64,000 bases of DNA from Salinicoccus cyprini (lineage in GTDB: Bacteria; Bacillota; Bacilli; Staphylococcales; Salinicoccaceae), in NCBI RefSeq assembly GCF_007713705.1, contig NZ_VMSJ01000001.1, forward strand, positions 992,001 through 1,056,000, written 5' to 3'. Shown here piece after piece: positions 53,647-64,000 of this stretch. Position 1 is the stretch's first letter. Every line of letters starts with the position of its first letter. Both the position numbers and the translations under genes were made by a program. The notes under the pieces were generated by a model. The model worked only from the letters and a program-made list of their open reading frames with translations, did no database searches and had not been told where the DNA came from.

Positions 53647-54579
53647 TTATTTCAGCATGTTCATGACATGAGTGACAGAATCCCTGGATTTATCCAATTG
53701 GGCTTTTTCCTCATCAGAAAGCTCCAGTTCCATGATTTTCTCTATACCTTCTGCACCCAGTACTGTAGGTACACCAAGATAGAGATTATCATAGCCATAT
53801 TCACCTTCGAGATATGCAATTGCAGGAAGTACACGCTTCTGGTCGAACAGGATTGCTTCAGCCATTTCGACAAGCGCCGCCGCAGGGGCATAGTATGCCG
53901 ATCCATTCCCCAGCAGGTTGACAATTTCAGCGCCACCTTTTCTGGTACGCTCTATGATGGCATCGATCCGATCCTGATTGAGCAGGCTTGAAAGCGGCAC
54001 GCCACCCACGTTTGAATAGCGGATGAGTGGTACCATGTCATCTCCATGGCCGCCGAGAACGAAACCTTGGACATCCTTGACGGATAGTTTCAGCTCTTCC
54101 GCCACGAAAGTTCGGAATCTCGCCGTATCGAGAACGCCTGACTGGCCGATTACTCTGTTCTTCGGGAAACCGGACTCCTTGAATACAGTATAGGTCATTG
54201 CGTCCACCGGATTGGTCAGAACAATGATCGAGCAGTCCGGTGAATACTTCACGATTTCACGCGTGACAGCAGACATCACCTTCTGGTTGGTCTTCACAAG
54301 ATCGTCCCGGCTCATGCCGGGCTTTCTTGCAATTCCTGCTGTAATGATGACAAGATCCGAGTCCCTCGTATCTTCATAGCTGCTTGTACCTTTGATATCC
54401 ACATCAGTTCCGAGAACCGGTGTCGCCTCCATCATATCGAGCGCCTTGCCACGGGTCGGGTCCTCAGATTGCGGAATATCCACAAGAACAATATCACCCA
54501 GTGCTTTTGAGGCTGCAATGAAGGCAGTCGTCGCTCCTGTAAAGCCGGCACCAATCACTGAAATCTTCTTTCTGTTCAT
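53647..54579 (-). CDS. mdh: Malate dehydrogenase
   Basis: 310 residues of the LDH-like (Bacillus) type. NAD-binding [18 protein letters not shown], loop residues [15 protein letters not shown] (the second Arg of RKPGMSR favours malate) and catalytic His in [16 protein letters not shown] (about residue 175). The start at [12 protein letters not shown] is preferred over an in-frame start eight codons upstream. Last gene of citZ-icd-mdh. Confidence 0.95.
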   Translation of the reverse strand: MNRKKISVIGAGFTGATTAFIAASKALGDIVLVDIPQSEDPTRGKALDMMEATPVLGTDVDIKGTSSYEDTRDSDLVIITAGIARKPGMSRDDLVKTNQKVMSAVTREIVKYSPDCSIIVLTNPVDAMTYTVFKESGFPKNRVIGQSGVLDTARFRTFVAEELKLSVKDVQGFVLGGHGDDMVPLIRYSNVGGVPLSSLLNQDRIDAIIERTRKGGAEIVNLLGNGSAYYAPAAALVEMAEAILFDQKRVLPAIAYLEGEYGYDNLYLGVPTVLGAEGIEKIMELELSDEEKAQLDKSRDSVTHVMNMLK

Positions 54580-54609
54580 ACTATCCACGCTCCTAGTCAG
54601 CAAACATGC

Positions 54610-55875
54610 CTACATGTTTTTGATGAGTTCATCTCCAAATTCGGAACACTTCACTTCTGTCGCACCATCCATCAGACGGGCGAAGTCATACGTGACGACT
54701 TTGGAAGCAATTGTTTTTTCCATTGCTTTCGTAACCAGGTCAGCAGCTTCCTGCCACCCAAGGTGCTCGAGCATGAGTACACCTGAAAGTATGACTGAAG
54801 AAGGGTTCACTTTATCAAGACCCGCATACTTCGGTGCAGTACCATGAGTAGCTTCGAAAATTGCATGTCCTGTTTCGTAGTTGATGTTGGCTCCTGGCGC
54901 AATGCCGATACCGCCCACCTGCGCTGCAAGCGCGTCGGAGATGTAGTCTCCGTTCAGGTTCATGGTCGCAACAACACCGAAATCCTTCGGTCGTGTCAGA
55001 ATCTGCTGCAGGAAGATGTCTGCAATGGCATCCTTGATGATGATTTTGCCAGCTGCTTCAGCTTCTGACTGTGCTTTGTCCGCAGCTTCACGGCCTTCAT
55101 CCTCAACGATCTTATCGTAGACTTTCCATGTGAAGACCTTATCTCCGAATTCACGTTCTGCAAGGTCGTAGCCCCACGCTTTGAACGCTCCCTCAGTGAA
55201 TTTCATGATGTTGCCTTTATGGACAAGTGTTACAGATGGACGATTGTTTTCAATCGCGTAGTTGATTGCTGAACGTACAAGTCTTTCCGTACCTTCCTTT
55301 GAAACCGGCTTGATGCCGATACCGGAAGTTTCAGGGAAACGGATGTTTTTGGCGCCCATTTCATTTTGCAGGAAGTCGATGACTTTCTTGACATCATCCG
55401 TACCTTCCTGGAATTCTATACCTGCATAGATATCTTCGGTATTTTCGCGGAAAATGACCATGTCTGTATCTTCAGGACGCTTCAACGGAGAAGGCACGCC
55501 TTCAAAATATCTGACGGGACGCAGGCAGGTGAAAAGATCCAGTTCCTGTCTCAATGCAACGTTTAGGGAACGGATGCCGCCGCCGATCGGTGTTGTCAAT
55601 GGGCCTTTGATGGCCAGCAGATATTCATCAATCGTATCCAGTGTTTCCTGTGGCAGCCATTCGCCTGTCTTATCATAGGCCTTCTGTCCGGCAAGCACTT
55701 CTTTCCATTCGATTTTCTTCTTGCCATCATAGGCTTTCTCTACGGCGCCATCCAGTACTTTGCTTGCTGCACTCCAGATGTCCGGGCCGATGCCGTCCCC
55801 TTCGATGTAGGGAATGACAGGCTGATCCGGTACATTAAGGACACCATTATTTGTAGTTATCTTTTGACTAGACAT
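54610..55875 (-). CDS. icd: Isocitrate dehydrogenase (NADP+)
   Basis: 421 residues. Substrate-site Ser in [24 protein letters not shown] (about residue 103), [42 protein letters not shown] and [25 protein letters not shown]. Oxidises isocitrate to 2-oxoglutarate. Located 34 bases after citZ and 30 before mdh. Confidence 0.97.
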   Translation of the reverse strand: MSSQKITTNNGVLNVPDQPVIPYIEGDGIGPDIWSAASKVLDGAVEKAYDGKKKIEWKEVLAGQKAYDKTGEWLPQETLDTIDEYLLAIKGPLTTPIGGGIRSLNVALRQELDLFTCLRPVRYFEGVPSPLKRPEDTDMVIFRENTEDIYAGIEFQEGTDDVKKVIDFLQNEMGAKNIRFPETSGIGIKPVSKEGTERLVRSAINYAIENNRPSVTLVHKGNIMKFTEGAFKAWGYDLAEREFGDKVFTWKVYDKIVEDEGREAADKAQSEAEAAGKIIIKDAIADIFLQQILTRPKDFGVVATMNLNGDYISDALAAQVGGIGIAPGANINYETGHAIFEATHGTAPKYAGLDKVNPSSVILSGVLMLEHLGWQEAADLVTKAMEKTIASKVVTYDFARLMDGATEVKCSEFGDELIKNM

Positions 55876-55909
55876 AGATTATATTCCTCCAGTTTTTGAT
55901 CTCGATCCG

Positions 55910-57025
55910 TTATCTGTTTTCAATCGATTCATACTTCTTGCCTGTCTGACCGATATACTCCGCTCTCGGTCTGATCAGACGGTTATCCTGATACTGTTCA
56001 AGGATGTGTGCGAGCCAGCCGGAAACACGACTGACCGCAAAGATCGGTGTGAACAGGTCATGATCGATGCCGAGTGAGTGATATACAGTGGCACTGAAGA
56101 AGTCGACATTCGGAAGCAGACCTTTCTCCCTTTCCACAACCTCGGCGATCTTAACGGATTTCTCATAGAATTCAGGCTCTCCTGCCTCATCTGTCAGCTT
56201 CTTCGACATATCCTTCAGATACTTGGCACGTGGATCTCCTTCTTTGTATACACGGTGGCCCATGCCCATGATCTTTTCCTTGTTCGCAAACTTCTCTTCG
56301 AGATAGCCTTCCACTGCATCGACAGATTCGATTTCTGACAGCATCTGCATTACGCGCTCATTGGCACCACCATGCAGTGGACCTTTCAGTGCGCCAGCTG
56401 CTGCACTCACGCCGGAGTAGACATCAGATAGCGTTGCCACACAGACACGGGCTGTGAATGTAGATGCATTCAGTTCATGGTCAGCATGCAGAACAAGCGC
56501 CTTGTTCATTGCCTCCACCTGTGTATCGTTCGGCTCTTCGCCATACAGCATGTAGAGGAAGTTCGCAGCATAAGTCAGACCCTGCTTCGGCTTGATGACT
56601 TCCTGGCCGTTTCTGATTCTGGAAAATGCTGCGACTACCGACGCAATCTTTGCCTGGATGCGAATCGCTTTTTCCTGATTGGCTTCATCGCTCATATCCT
56701 CGGCATTCGGGTCGAAGTGGGCAAGATAGGACAGTGCGGTCCGCACAGCTGTCATCGGATGCACCTTATCTGCAGCGTATTCTTCGAAATGACCATAAAT
56801 CCGTGGATTGAGTGTCATGTAATCAAACATTTTACCCTGGAATGCTTCCAATTCGCTCTGATTCGGCAGCCTATCATTCCAAAGCAGAAAAACGACTTCT
56901 TCAAACAGTGCATTTTCAGCGAGGTCATCGATTTCATAACCACAGTAAGTAAGTTGTGAACCAATGATGGAACTGATGCGGGACTCAGCCGCTACAACGC
57001 CTTCTAAACCTTTTTTGTCAGACAT
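55910..57025 (-). CDS. citZ: Citrate synthase
   Basis: 371 residues. Active-site residues in LHGGANERVMQML, MGMGHRVYKEGDPRAKYL and the C-terminal DFFSATVYHSLGI (catalytic Asp). First enzyme of the TCA cycle. Heads citZ-icd-mdh. A -10 element TATAAT lies at 57076-57081 on the minus strand with no good -35, consistent with an activated or repressed promoter. Confidence 0.97.
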   Translation of the reverse strand: MSDKKGLEGVVAAESRISSIIGSQLTYCGYEIDDLAENALFEEVVFLLWNDRLPNQSELEAFQGKMFDYMTLNPRIYGHFEEYAADKVHPMTAVRTALSYLAHFDPNAEDMSDEANQEKAIRIQAKIASVVAAFSRIRNGQEVIKPKQGLTYAANFLYMLYGEEPNDTQVEAMNKALVLHADHELNASTFTARVCVATLSDVYSGVSAAAGALKGPLHGGANERVMQMLSEIESVDAVEGYLEEKFANKEKIMGMGHRVYKEGDPRAKYLKDMSKKLTDEAGEPEFYEKSVKIAEVVEREKGLLPNVDFFSATVYHSLGIDHDLFTPIFAVSRVSGWLAHILEQYQDNRLIRPRAEYIGQTGKKYESIENR

Positions 57026-57175
57026 ATCGATTCTCCTTCTCGTAAATCATTAAATAGCCATCTGGCTTTAAGTCCATTATATCAAATTCAAAAGGTTTGT
57101 GAACAATTCAAGAATCTTCTACAGATTGTGAAAATTATATCGTTAACCGCCTCGAAAGCCCTTACAAAAGGGAAA

Positions 57176-57203
57176 AGACGATAATTTCATAGAATTATCG
57201 TCT
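57176..57203 (-). terminator. Terminator after the acetate symporter gene
   Basis: Perfect 11-bp stem AGACGATAATT/AATTATCGTCT (57176-57186 with 57193-57203), then TTTTCCCTTTT on the minus strand. Confidence 0.75.
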
Positions 57204-57254
57204 AATTAAGAAATGATTAATTAACTTATCGATTCTCATAAGTTAATCTTATAT

Positions 57255-58802
57255 TTAGTGGCTGACATCGGATGTTGATATTCCAGTGACGGATTTTACT
57301 TTGACTTCCCTGTACTTTTCATGGGATTCCGGTTTTCCGAGGAATGTTCCAAGGAATGCGCCGATGAAACCGGCAGGCACTGAAATCAGAGCAGGATTAT
57401 TCAATGGGAATATCGGTTCCACTGCAATGAATCCGGCTCCGGAAGGGTCCATGACGTTCGGGCTGAGTATGACCAGAACGAGGGAAACGACAAGTCCGGT
57501 TATGATGCCGGCAATCGCACCCTGTGTATTGAAACGCTTCCAGAAAATCGTATAGACGATGACCGGCAAGTTGGCACTTGCAGCGACACAGAAAGCAAGA
57601 GATACAAGGAATGCAACGTTCTGATCCTGCGCAAAAATGGCGAGAATGATGGAAAGTACACTGACACTGAATGCTGCAATTTTGGCAGCAAGCATCTGCT
57701 GGCTTTCGGAAACCTGTCCTTTCTTGATGACCTGGGCGTATATATCATGTGCGAATGCACTGGCGCCGGAAAGTACCAGCCCGGCAACGACAGCCAGAAT
57801 GGTTGCAAATGCCACAGCTGCAACGAATGACATGAGCAGATCTCCACCCAGCCTTTCAGCAAGCAGCGGTGCCGCCATGTTGCCGGCTGGATTGGCTGCA
57901 ATGATCTCTTCCCTCGTCAGAAGCGCTGCGGCCCCGAAGCCGAGGAATATGGTGAGTATATAGAATATGCCGATGATCCATGTGGCCCACATTACGGAGC
58001 TTCTCGCCGTCTTTGCGTCTCTTACGGTAAAGAATCTCATGAGGATGTGTGGCAGACCGGCTGTACCGAACAGCAGGGCGATCATCAGTGAAATGTTATT
58101 GAGCGGTGACTCGCCCTGAGCCCCGGGATTCAGAAACGACCCTTCAAGCTCGGGCGCGGTGATATTCTTCATTTCGCCGAACATCGTGAATATATTGAAA
58201 TTGAACTGGAGCAGTACGAGGAATGAAATCAGTATCGTACCGATCATCAGCAGTATCGCTTTGACCATCTGTACCCAGCTCGTGGCCGTCATGCCCCCGA
58301 AAAGGACGTAGATGGTCATCATGATGCCGACGATGATGACTGAAACGCTGTATGGAATATCAAAAAGCAGCTGGATGAGCGCCCCTGCCCCGACGAGCTG
58401 GGCAAGCATGTAGAAGATGACGATTGTAATCGAGGACAGTGCTGCAAACGCTCTGACCTTCTTCATTTCAAAACGTGCTGCAATCATGTCGGCAACTGTA
58501 TACTTCCCGAGGTTTCTGAGCGGCTCGGCAACGATGTACAGGACAACAAGATATGCTGTCAGATAACCGACGCTATAGAAAAAACCATCAAATCCCCATA
58601 GTGCAATGGCACCGGCAATTCCAAGGAATGAAGCTGCCGACAGATAGTCACCGGAAATGGCCAGTCCGTTCTGCCAGCCTGTCAGACCTCCGCCCGCTGT
58701 ATAGAAATCTTTTGTGGAATTTGTCCGTTTGGAAGCAAAATATGTAATGACCAAAGTTGCTCCTACGAATACCAGAAACATGATGATGACTGTCAGATTC
58801 AT
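57255..58802 (-). CDS. actP: Cation/acetate symporter (ActP/YwcA, solute:sodium symporter family)
   Basis: 515 residues with about 13 membrane helices. Family hallmarks: NSTKDFYTAGGGLTGWQNGLAISGDYLSAASFLGIAG (about 27-63), GKYTVADMIAARF, and FGTAGLPHILMRFFTVRDAKTARSSVMWA. It probably brings in acetate or another short carboxylate with sodium. It overlaps the DUF485 gene by four bases (ATGA), the usual ywcB-ywcA pairing. Confidence 0.92.
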   Translation of the reverse strand: MNLTVIIMFLVFVGATLVITYFASKRTNSTKDFYTAGGGLTGWQNGLAISGDYLSAASFLGIAGAIALWGFDGFFYSVGYLTAYLVVLYIVAEPLRNLGKYTVADMIAARFEMKKVRAFAALSSITIVIFYMLAQLVGAGALIQLLFDIPYSVSVIIVGIMMTIYVLFGGMTATSWVQMVKAILLMIGTILISFLVLLQFNFNIFTMFGEMKNITAPELEGSFLNPGAQGESPLNNISLMIALLFGTAGLPHILMRFFTVRDAKTARSSVMWATWIIGIFYILTIFLGFGAAALLTREEIIAANPAGNMAAPLLAERLGGDLLMSFVAAVAFATILAVVAGLVLSGASAFAHDIYAQVIKKGQVSESQQMLAAKIAAFSVSVLSIILAIFAQDQNVAFLVSLAFCVAASANLPVIVYTIFWKRFNTQGAIAGIITGLVVSLVLVILSPNVMDPSGAGFIAVEPIFPLNNPALISVPAGFIGAFLGTFLGKPESHEKYREVKVKSVTGISTSDVSH

Positions 58803-59110
58803 TTGTATTCCCCTTCCCTGTACTTCCTGATGATTTCATCCGCTTCCTTGTCGAACGCTTTCGCCCGCTTCATGTAAACGGTTACAAGAGTCCACACCAT
58901 AATGAAGAGCAGAAGCGCGTAGATCCATGCCCACGAAATATTACCGAATGCTTCATTATTGAGGATGTCGGTATAGCCGGTAAGTACTGGAAACAGCAGC
59001 GTGGCAATAATGAAAAATATGCTGATTGGCAGAATGAACTTGTTGCGCTTTTTCAGAAGTGACTCGAATTCGGGCTGCGATGCAATTTTCCTGTAATCAA
59101 TCTCTGACAT
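58799..59110 (-). CDS. DUF485-family membrane protein (YwcB/YjcH-like)
   Basis: 103 residues. Cytoplasmic N-terminus IASQPEFESLLKKRNKFILPISIFFIIATLLFPVLTGY, then a second membrane helix (WAWIYALLLFIMVWTLVTVYM) and a charged tail. DUF485 proteins accompany acetate symporters almost everywhere and are thought to be accessory subunits. A promoter lies just upstream. Confidence 0.92.
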   Translation of the reverse strand: MSEIDYRKIASQPEFESLLKKRNKFILPISIFFIIATLLFPVLTGYTDILNNEAFGNISWAWIYALLLFIMVWTLVTVYMKRAKAFDKEADEIIRKYREGEYK

Positions 59111-59133
59111 TTCAATTCCCCCTTGTACCCTAT

Positions 59134-59162
59134 ATTCTATTTAGCTTGTATAATAATGTCAA
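59134..59162 (-). promoter_or_regulatory. Sigma-A promoter of the DUF485-actP pair
   Basis: Minus strand: consensus TTGACA, 17-base spacer, TAGAAT, about 24 bases upstream of the DUF485 start codon. Confidence 0.65.
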
Positions 59163-59223
59163 TTTTTTGAATAATTAAAATCATGTATAATTACACTGGC
59201 GTGTACATATGAGAAGTAAAAAA

Positions 59224-59250
59224 ATCGTCCGTTTGCTGTAAACGGACGAT
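59224..59250 (-). terminator. Terminator after the lipoprotein gene
   Basis: Perfect 11-bp stem ATCGTCCGTTT/AAACGGACGAT (59224-59234 with 59240-59250) with TTTTTTT on the minus strand. Confidence 0.85.
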
Positions 59251-59254
59251 GCTT

Positions 59255-60007
59255 CTACATTTCCTTCGGTTTTTCGATAAGGTCGATTTCCCCTATCCGA
59301 TCCATGGTGATGTTGGATGTAATATTGAGTTCCTCCTGGCCGCTGCCGACTGTCAACGTCAGCTCCGCCCCGGTATACTGGTAGTCTTCATTGAATTGAA
59401 CTGTAATCAGACCATTGAACATATCAACATCCTGGATGACGTTCTGGACCTCATCGTTGAAAAACGGTATCGCATCTTCACGGCTGTCTATTTCATATCT
59501 GATCTCATAGCCTGTATCCTGCTCTGAAACTGTACCTGCAGACAAGGGTTCCAGCTGGGACAGCAGATCTCCATATGCGCTGTTCTCCATCTCAAGTGAC
59601 TGGTCCTGTGCTTCTATACTGCCATTCTGATAGATGAAATGCTCACCATCAACCACATAATGGGTCTGTATCTGTTCCCCATCATCCACTTCTATCTTGA
59701 TTTCATTCTGTTCACTTCTGGTGGTGATCGTCCTTACGACATACTGGCCATCACCAGATGAAATGCTTGAGGTCTGTCTTGCTTCATAGCTTACAGTATC
59801 TCCCCATGCCGCGTTTGCTTCCTCTATGATTTCAGGTGCTTCTACCGCGCCCTCTTCTTCTGTTGTCTGTGTTTCTTCATCAGAACCGGAGTCTGATGAT
59901 TCTTCGGTCGATTCCTGCGATTCCTCATTGGAAGCTTCATTGCCGCTCCCATTATTTCCACATGCTGCGAGCAATAGAATCATTGCCAGCAATAATAACT
60001 TTTTCAT
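59255..60007 (-). CDS. Surface lipoprotein of unknown function
   Basis: 250 residues. Lipoprotein signal peptide MKKLLLLAMILLLAACGN with lipobox LAAC (Cys16). Then an acidic Ser/Glu/Thr linker (about 17-55) and a globular part of alternating strands (VSYEARQTSSIS, YVVRTITTRSEQNEIKIEV, IQTHYVVDGEHFIYQNG). The strand pattern recalls LolA/LppX-like or DUF6612-type folds, but I cannot name a family. Start at 60007 with GAGGTGG upstream. It stands alone between pyk and the symporter pair. Confidence 0.85.
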   Translation of the reverse strand: MKKLLLLAMILLLAACGNNGSGNEASNEESQESTEESSDSGSDEETQTTEEEGAVEAPEIIEEANAAWGDTVSYEARQTSSISSGDGQYVVRTITTRSEQNEIKIEVDDGEQIQTHYVVDGEHFIYQNGSIEAQDQSLEMENSAYGDLLSQLEPLSAGTVSEQDTGYEIRYEIDSREDAIPFFNDEVQNVIQDVDMFNGLITVQFNEDYQYTGAELTLTVGSGQEELNITSNITMDRIGEIDLIEKPKEM

Positions 60008-60060
60008 CTTTGCCACCTCATCACCATTATACCGGCCGACCTGCCGGTCCACAACAAAAA

Positions 60061-60082
60061 AAGGGTACTTCCCAGTACCCTT
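60061..60082 (-). terminator. Terminator after pyk
   Basis: 9-bp stem AAGGGTACT/AGTACCCTT (60061-60069 with 60074-60082), then TTTTTTTT on the minus strand. Confidence 0.85.
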
Positions 60083-60096
60083 TTCACGGAATTCTC

Positions 60097-61857
60097 CTAT
60101 AGTACGTTGGCGTGTCCACTGAAGACGCTGTTCTGTTCGGCATCAACTGTGATGATCATGCCTTCCTGAAGAACATCCAGTGCATCCGCCGCCCCTACAA
60201 TGGTAGGCAGATCGAGGTTGAGGCCTACAATTGCTCCATGGGATGTCAGACCGCCTTCCACCGTGACAAGACCTGCAGCCTTTTCAAGATAAGGTGTCAT
60301 ATCGGAGTCGACGGATTGTACGACCACTACTTTTCCAGCCAGATCCCGATCTGCCATCTCACTTGCAGATCTGATTACTGCAACTTCACCGACTGTGCTT
60401 TTTCGGCCGATGCCCTGCGCCATGATCAGCTTGTCGCCGACAATATGCAGTTTCATCAGGTTGGTTGTGCCCGCTTCCCCTGTCGGTACACCTGCAGTAA
60501 TAATCAGCAGATCTCCCTGTCCGGCGAATCCTTTCTCCACTGCTGCGGATACTGAGACGTTGAGGAGTTCATCCGTGTCCCTCTTCCCTTTTTTGACTAC
60601 AGGGTGGACACCCCAGACGAGCTGCAGCTGTCTTGCGACGTGGCTGTGCGGTGTGACTGCAACGATATCCGCATGCGGACGGTATTTGGAAATCATTCTT
60701 GCAGTATGGCCCGATTCGGTAGCAGCGACAATGGCTTTACACTTCAGATTGAGTGCAGTATGCGCCACTGAAACACCGATGGCGGTCACGAGTGTCGTCT
60801 GCAGTGACTTCGTCCGCTCTGACAGCAGTTTCTTGTAGTCCTGCGCCGCTTCAGCCGATACGGCGATGCTTGCCATCGTCTGGACAGACTCGAGTGGATA
60901 GCTTCCTGCTGCCGTCTCACCACTGAGCATGATGGCATCCGTACCATCGTAGATGGCATTGGCAACATCACTTGCTTCAGCACGTGTACAGCGTGGGTTG
61001 TTCTGCATCGAATCAAGCATCTGCGTTGCTGTGATGACCGGCTTGCCGAGCAGGTTGCATTTCCTGATCAGATCCTTCTGCACCATCGGTACGGATTCAG
61101 GCGGGATTTCAACACCCATATCTCCACGGGCGACCATCAGTCCATCTGATACTTCCAGAATCTCCGTAATATTATCGATGCCTTCCTGGTTCTCGATCTT
61201 CGGAATGATATTGATCTGTGCAGCGGATTTCTCCTCCAGCAGCTCACGGATCTCGAGCACATCCTTGTTGGTGCGGATGAAGCTTGCAGCTATGAAGTCG
61301 ACGCCTTCACCGATACCGAAGATGATGTCCTCCTTATCCTTTTCGGTGATTCCCGGAAGCTTCACGGAAACACCCGGCACGTTTACACCCTTTTTATTTT
61401 TCAGAAGACCGTTGTTCAATACTCGACAATGAATTTCCCCATTTTCATGATCTATCTTTTCGATTTCAAGTTCAATCAGTCCATCATCAAGCAGAATGAC
61501 ACCACCTGTCTCAACGTCATCGATCAGTCCCGGATAGGTCACAGAGAACTTTTCCGGTGTACCGACGACTTCCTCCATGGACACACTGACTGCCTGGCCT
61601 TTGGAAAGTTCGATGCCGCCATTTTCCATTGTATGCGTACGGATTTCAGGACCTTTCGTATCAAGCATGATCGCTACAGTACGGCCTGCCTTATCAGCAG
61701 CTTCCCTGATGTTCCTTATTCTTGCACGATGTTCCTCATGATCCCCGTGGGAGAAGTTCAGGCGGGCAATATTCATCCCTGCATCAATCAGCTTGCCCAG
61801 CATTTCAGGTGCTTCGGAAGCAGGTCCGATCGTACATACTATTTTAGTGTTACGCAT
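60097..61857 (-). CDS. pyk: Pyruvate kinase with C-terminal PEP-utiliser domain
   Basis: 586 residues, longer than E. coli-type enzymes because of the extra C-terminal domain of Bacillus/Staphylococcus pyruvate kinases (about 475-586, with [22 protein letters not shown]). Core motifs: [45 protein letters not shown] and [19 protein letters not shown]. Starts 13 bases after pfkA. Confidence 0.97.
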   Translation of the reverse strand: MRNTKIVCTIGPASEAPEMLGKLIDAGMNIARLNFSHGDHEEHRARIRNIREAADKAGRTVAIMLDTKGPEIRTHTMENGGIELSKGQAVSVSMEEVVGTPEKFSVTYPGLIDDVETGGVILLDDGLIELEIEKIDHENGEIHCRVLNNGLLKNKKGVNVPGVSVKLPGITEKDKEDIIFGIGEGVDFIAASFIRTNKDVLEIRELLEEKSAAQINIIPKIENQEGIDNITEILEVSDGLMVARGDMGVEIPPESVPMVQKDLIRKCNLLGKPVITATQMLDSMQNNPRCTRAEASDVANAIYDGTDAIMLSGETAAGSYPLESVQTMASIAVSAEAAQDYKKLLSERTKSLQTTLVTAIGVSVAHTALNLKCKAIVAATESGHTARMISKYRPHADIVAVTPHSHVARQLQLVWGVHPVVKKGKRDTDELLNVSVSAAVEKGFAGQGDLLIITAGVPTGEAGTTNLMKLHIVGDKLIMAQGIGRKSTVGEVAVIRSASEMADRDLAGKVVVVQSVDSDMTPYLEKAAGLVTVEGGLTSHGAIVGLNLDLPTIVGAADALDVLQEGMIITVDAEQNSVFSGHANVL

Positions 61858-61870
61858 TTATATATTCCTC

Positions 61871-62869
<999 letters not shown>

Positions 62870-62930
62870 TCATACCTGACTTTCCTTATCCATCATTTGA
62901 ATGGCTGAAACCGCTTTTACTCCTAAAAAA

Positions 62931-62954
62931 GAACAGCCGTTATCAGGACTGTTC
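62931..62954 (-). terminator. Probable terminator at the end of accA
   Basis: 6-bp stem GAACAG/CTGTTC (62931-62936 with 62949-62954) extended by two inner G-C pairs, then TTTTTTA on the minus strand. The hairpin includes the accA stop codon. Confidence 0.6.
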
Positions 62955-63896
62955 GGAAAAGACTCCAATATTCATATATTTATCATAGCGGTCGTCCATC
63001 AGACGCTGTCCATCCATTCCGGAAAGTTCATCCAGATGCTTTTGGACGGTCCGGTCAAGTGCACCAAACACCGCTTCGCGGTCGTTATGCGCACCGCCCT
63101 GCGGCTCTTCGACCACCTCGTCGGCAATGCCGAATTCCTTGAGGTCCGCTGCAGTGATCTTGAGGGATTCCGCTGCTATCTCCTTGAGGGAAGCGTCCTT
63201 GAACAGGATGCTTGCTGCACCTTCAGGCGAAATGACGGAATATGTGGCATTCTCGAGCATCAGCAGACGATTGCATACGCCAAGCGCCAATGCACCGCCG
63301 GACCCCCCTTCTCCGATGACGATGCTGATGACAGGTACTTTGAGGCCCGCCATCTCAACAAGGTTGCGGGCGATGGATTCACTCTGCCCCCGCTCCTCCG
63401 CCGCCTTGCCGGGATACGCACCCTTGGTATCGATGAAGCAGATGACCGGACGATTGAACTTGTCGGCCTGCTTCATCAGACGCAGTGCCTTGCGGTAGCC
63501 GTCCGGATGGGCCATGCCGAAGTTTCTATGGATGTTGCCCTTCGTGTCACGTCCGCGCTGGTGTCCGATGACGGTCACGGCTGTGCCATGGTAGGAGGCG
63601 ATTCCGCCTACGATCGCAGCATCGTCACTATAGGCGCGGTCGCCGAAGAATTCGATGAAATCATCGAACATTGCCTCAATATATTCCAACGTCGTCGGCC
63701 GTTTTACATATCTTGCGATCTCGACACGCTGCCATGGTGTCAGATTGGTATAGACTTCTGTTTTCTTATCTTCGACTTTTTTCTCCAGAAAGCTGATTTC
63801 CTTCGTCAGATCCAGCTTGTTCTTTGCAGCATACTTCTCAAGTTCTCCGATCTTTTCTTCCAGTTCGAATATCGGCTTTTCAAAATCAAACGCCAT
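62943..63896 (-). CDS. accA: Acetyl-CoA carboxylase carboxyltransferase subunit alpha
   Basis: 317 residues. N-terminal coiled coil, then [40 protein letters not shown] (about 155-172), [12 protein letters not shown] and [15 protein letters not shown]. With AccD it transfers the carboxyl group to acetyl-CoA for fatty acid synthesis. The ATG of MAFDFEKP starts two bases after the accD stop. Confidence 0.97.
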   Translation of the reverse strand: MAFDFEKPIFELEEKIGELEKYAAKNKLDLTKEISFLEKKVEDKKTEVYTNLTPWQRVEIARYVKRPTTLEYIEAMFDDFIEFFGDRAYSDDAAIVGGIASYHGTAVTVIGHQRGRDTKGNIHRNFGMAHPDGYRKALRLMKQADKFNRPVICFIDTKGAYPGKAAEERGQSESIARNLVEMAGLKVPVISIVIGEGGSGGALALGVCNRLLMLENATYSVISPEGAASILFKDASLKEIAAESLKITAADLKEFGIADEVVEEPQGGAHNDREAVFGALDRTVQKHLDELSGMDGQRLMDDRYDKYMNIGVFSEQS

Positions 63897-63898
63897 GG

Positions 63899-64000
63899 TC
63901 ACACCTCACTATGCAATTTCAGTATTCTTCCGAGATAGTTTTTCATATCCCTGCGGTTGACGACCTCATCCAGCTGCCCGTGCTTCAATAGAAACTCGGC
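63899..64000 (-). CDS. accD: Acetyl-CoA carboxylase carboxyltransferase subunit beta (C-terminal end only)
   Basis: The last 33 codons are visible: [20 protein letters not shown] followed by [13 protein letters not shown] and TGA. This is the usual AccD C-terminus (GFLLEHGQVDxVVxRxxMR pattern), and it lies directly before accA. The rest is outside the window. Confidence 0.92.
   Translation of the reverse strand, partial: AEFLLKHGQLDEVVNRRDMKNYLGRILKLHSEV

Noticed and set aside
57080-57145. Rex-type boxes (TTGTGAA half-sites) upstream of citZ
   Set aside because: Second half-sites do not match at the right spacing; only half-sites are seen.

Overview
This window looks like chromosomal core genome of a low-to-mid GC Firmicute of the family Staphylococcaceae. 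Protein by protein, HemL, HemB, ClpX, EngB, SdhA, ThrS, InfC, MutS2, GapB and MurI follow the Staphylococcus pattern closely. The base composition is clearly richer in G+C than Staphylococcus itself, and acidic surface proteins are common. A Salinicoccus-like (halotolerant) member is my best guess; this is inference, because no 16S gene or other marker is present. Nearly every gene is on the minus strand, so the window reads most naturally from right to left.

Right to left: accD-accA (fatty acid synthesis), pfkA-pyk (glycolysis), a lipoprotein, a DUF485-acetate symporter pair, citZ-icd-mdh (TCA cycle), an AbgT-family transporter, polA-mutM-coaE, gapB with two apparent CcpN operators, nrdR-dnaB-dnaI (replication), thrS under a T-box, infC-rpmI-rplT under an L20-type leader, an M42 aminopeptidase and a SpoU rRNA methylase, pheS-pheT under a second T-box, then two plus-strand genes (rnhC, luxS), zapA, cvpA, polX, mutS2, a tiny membrane protein, trxA, uvrC, sdhCAB, a MarR regulator, murI-rdgB-ysnB, two small genes, a GNAT acetyltransferase and two tRNA-Arg genes. 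Next comes an accessory-looking stretch (about 12.3-18.1 kb): a membrane-anchored thermonuclease with an Excalibur domain, an unannotatable gap, a molybdopterin oxidoreductase with its small partner, and a HicB antitoxin gene broken by an in-frame stop. The left end holds a Nudix hydrolase, a helical-repeat protein, tig, clpX, engB, the hemAXCDBL haem operon, an acidic membrane protein and part of an AbrB-family membrane protein.

The order follows the Bacillus-type ancestral map (haem - clpX/tig - murI - sdh - uvrC - mutS2 - pheST - infC - thrS - dnaBI - gapB - polA - citZ - pyk/pfkA - acc). From memory, the same blocks are split between two places in Staphylococcus aureus. Regulation visible in sequence includes two T-box leaders, an L20 leader, two inverted CcpN-type boxes at gapB, a PerR-type box at hemA and many intrinsic terminators.

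The points that best repay a second look are: (1) a molybdopterin oxidoreductase that lacks the fourth Fe-S cysteine and carries a C-terminal LysM domain, coupled to an unknown helical protein; (2) an RNase HIII lacking its N-terminal substrate-binding domain; (3) a G-quadruplex motif followed by three head-to-tail 41-bp repeats behind luxS; (4) a four-part membrane/charged-helix/nuclease/Excalibur protein; (5) the PerR-type and CcpN-type operators; (6) an orphan terminator ending a 38-codon reading frame. I see no phage, IS element, CRISPR array or recognised defence system here.
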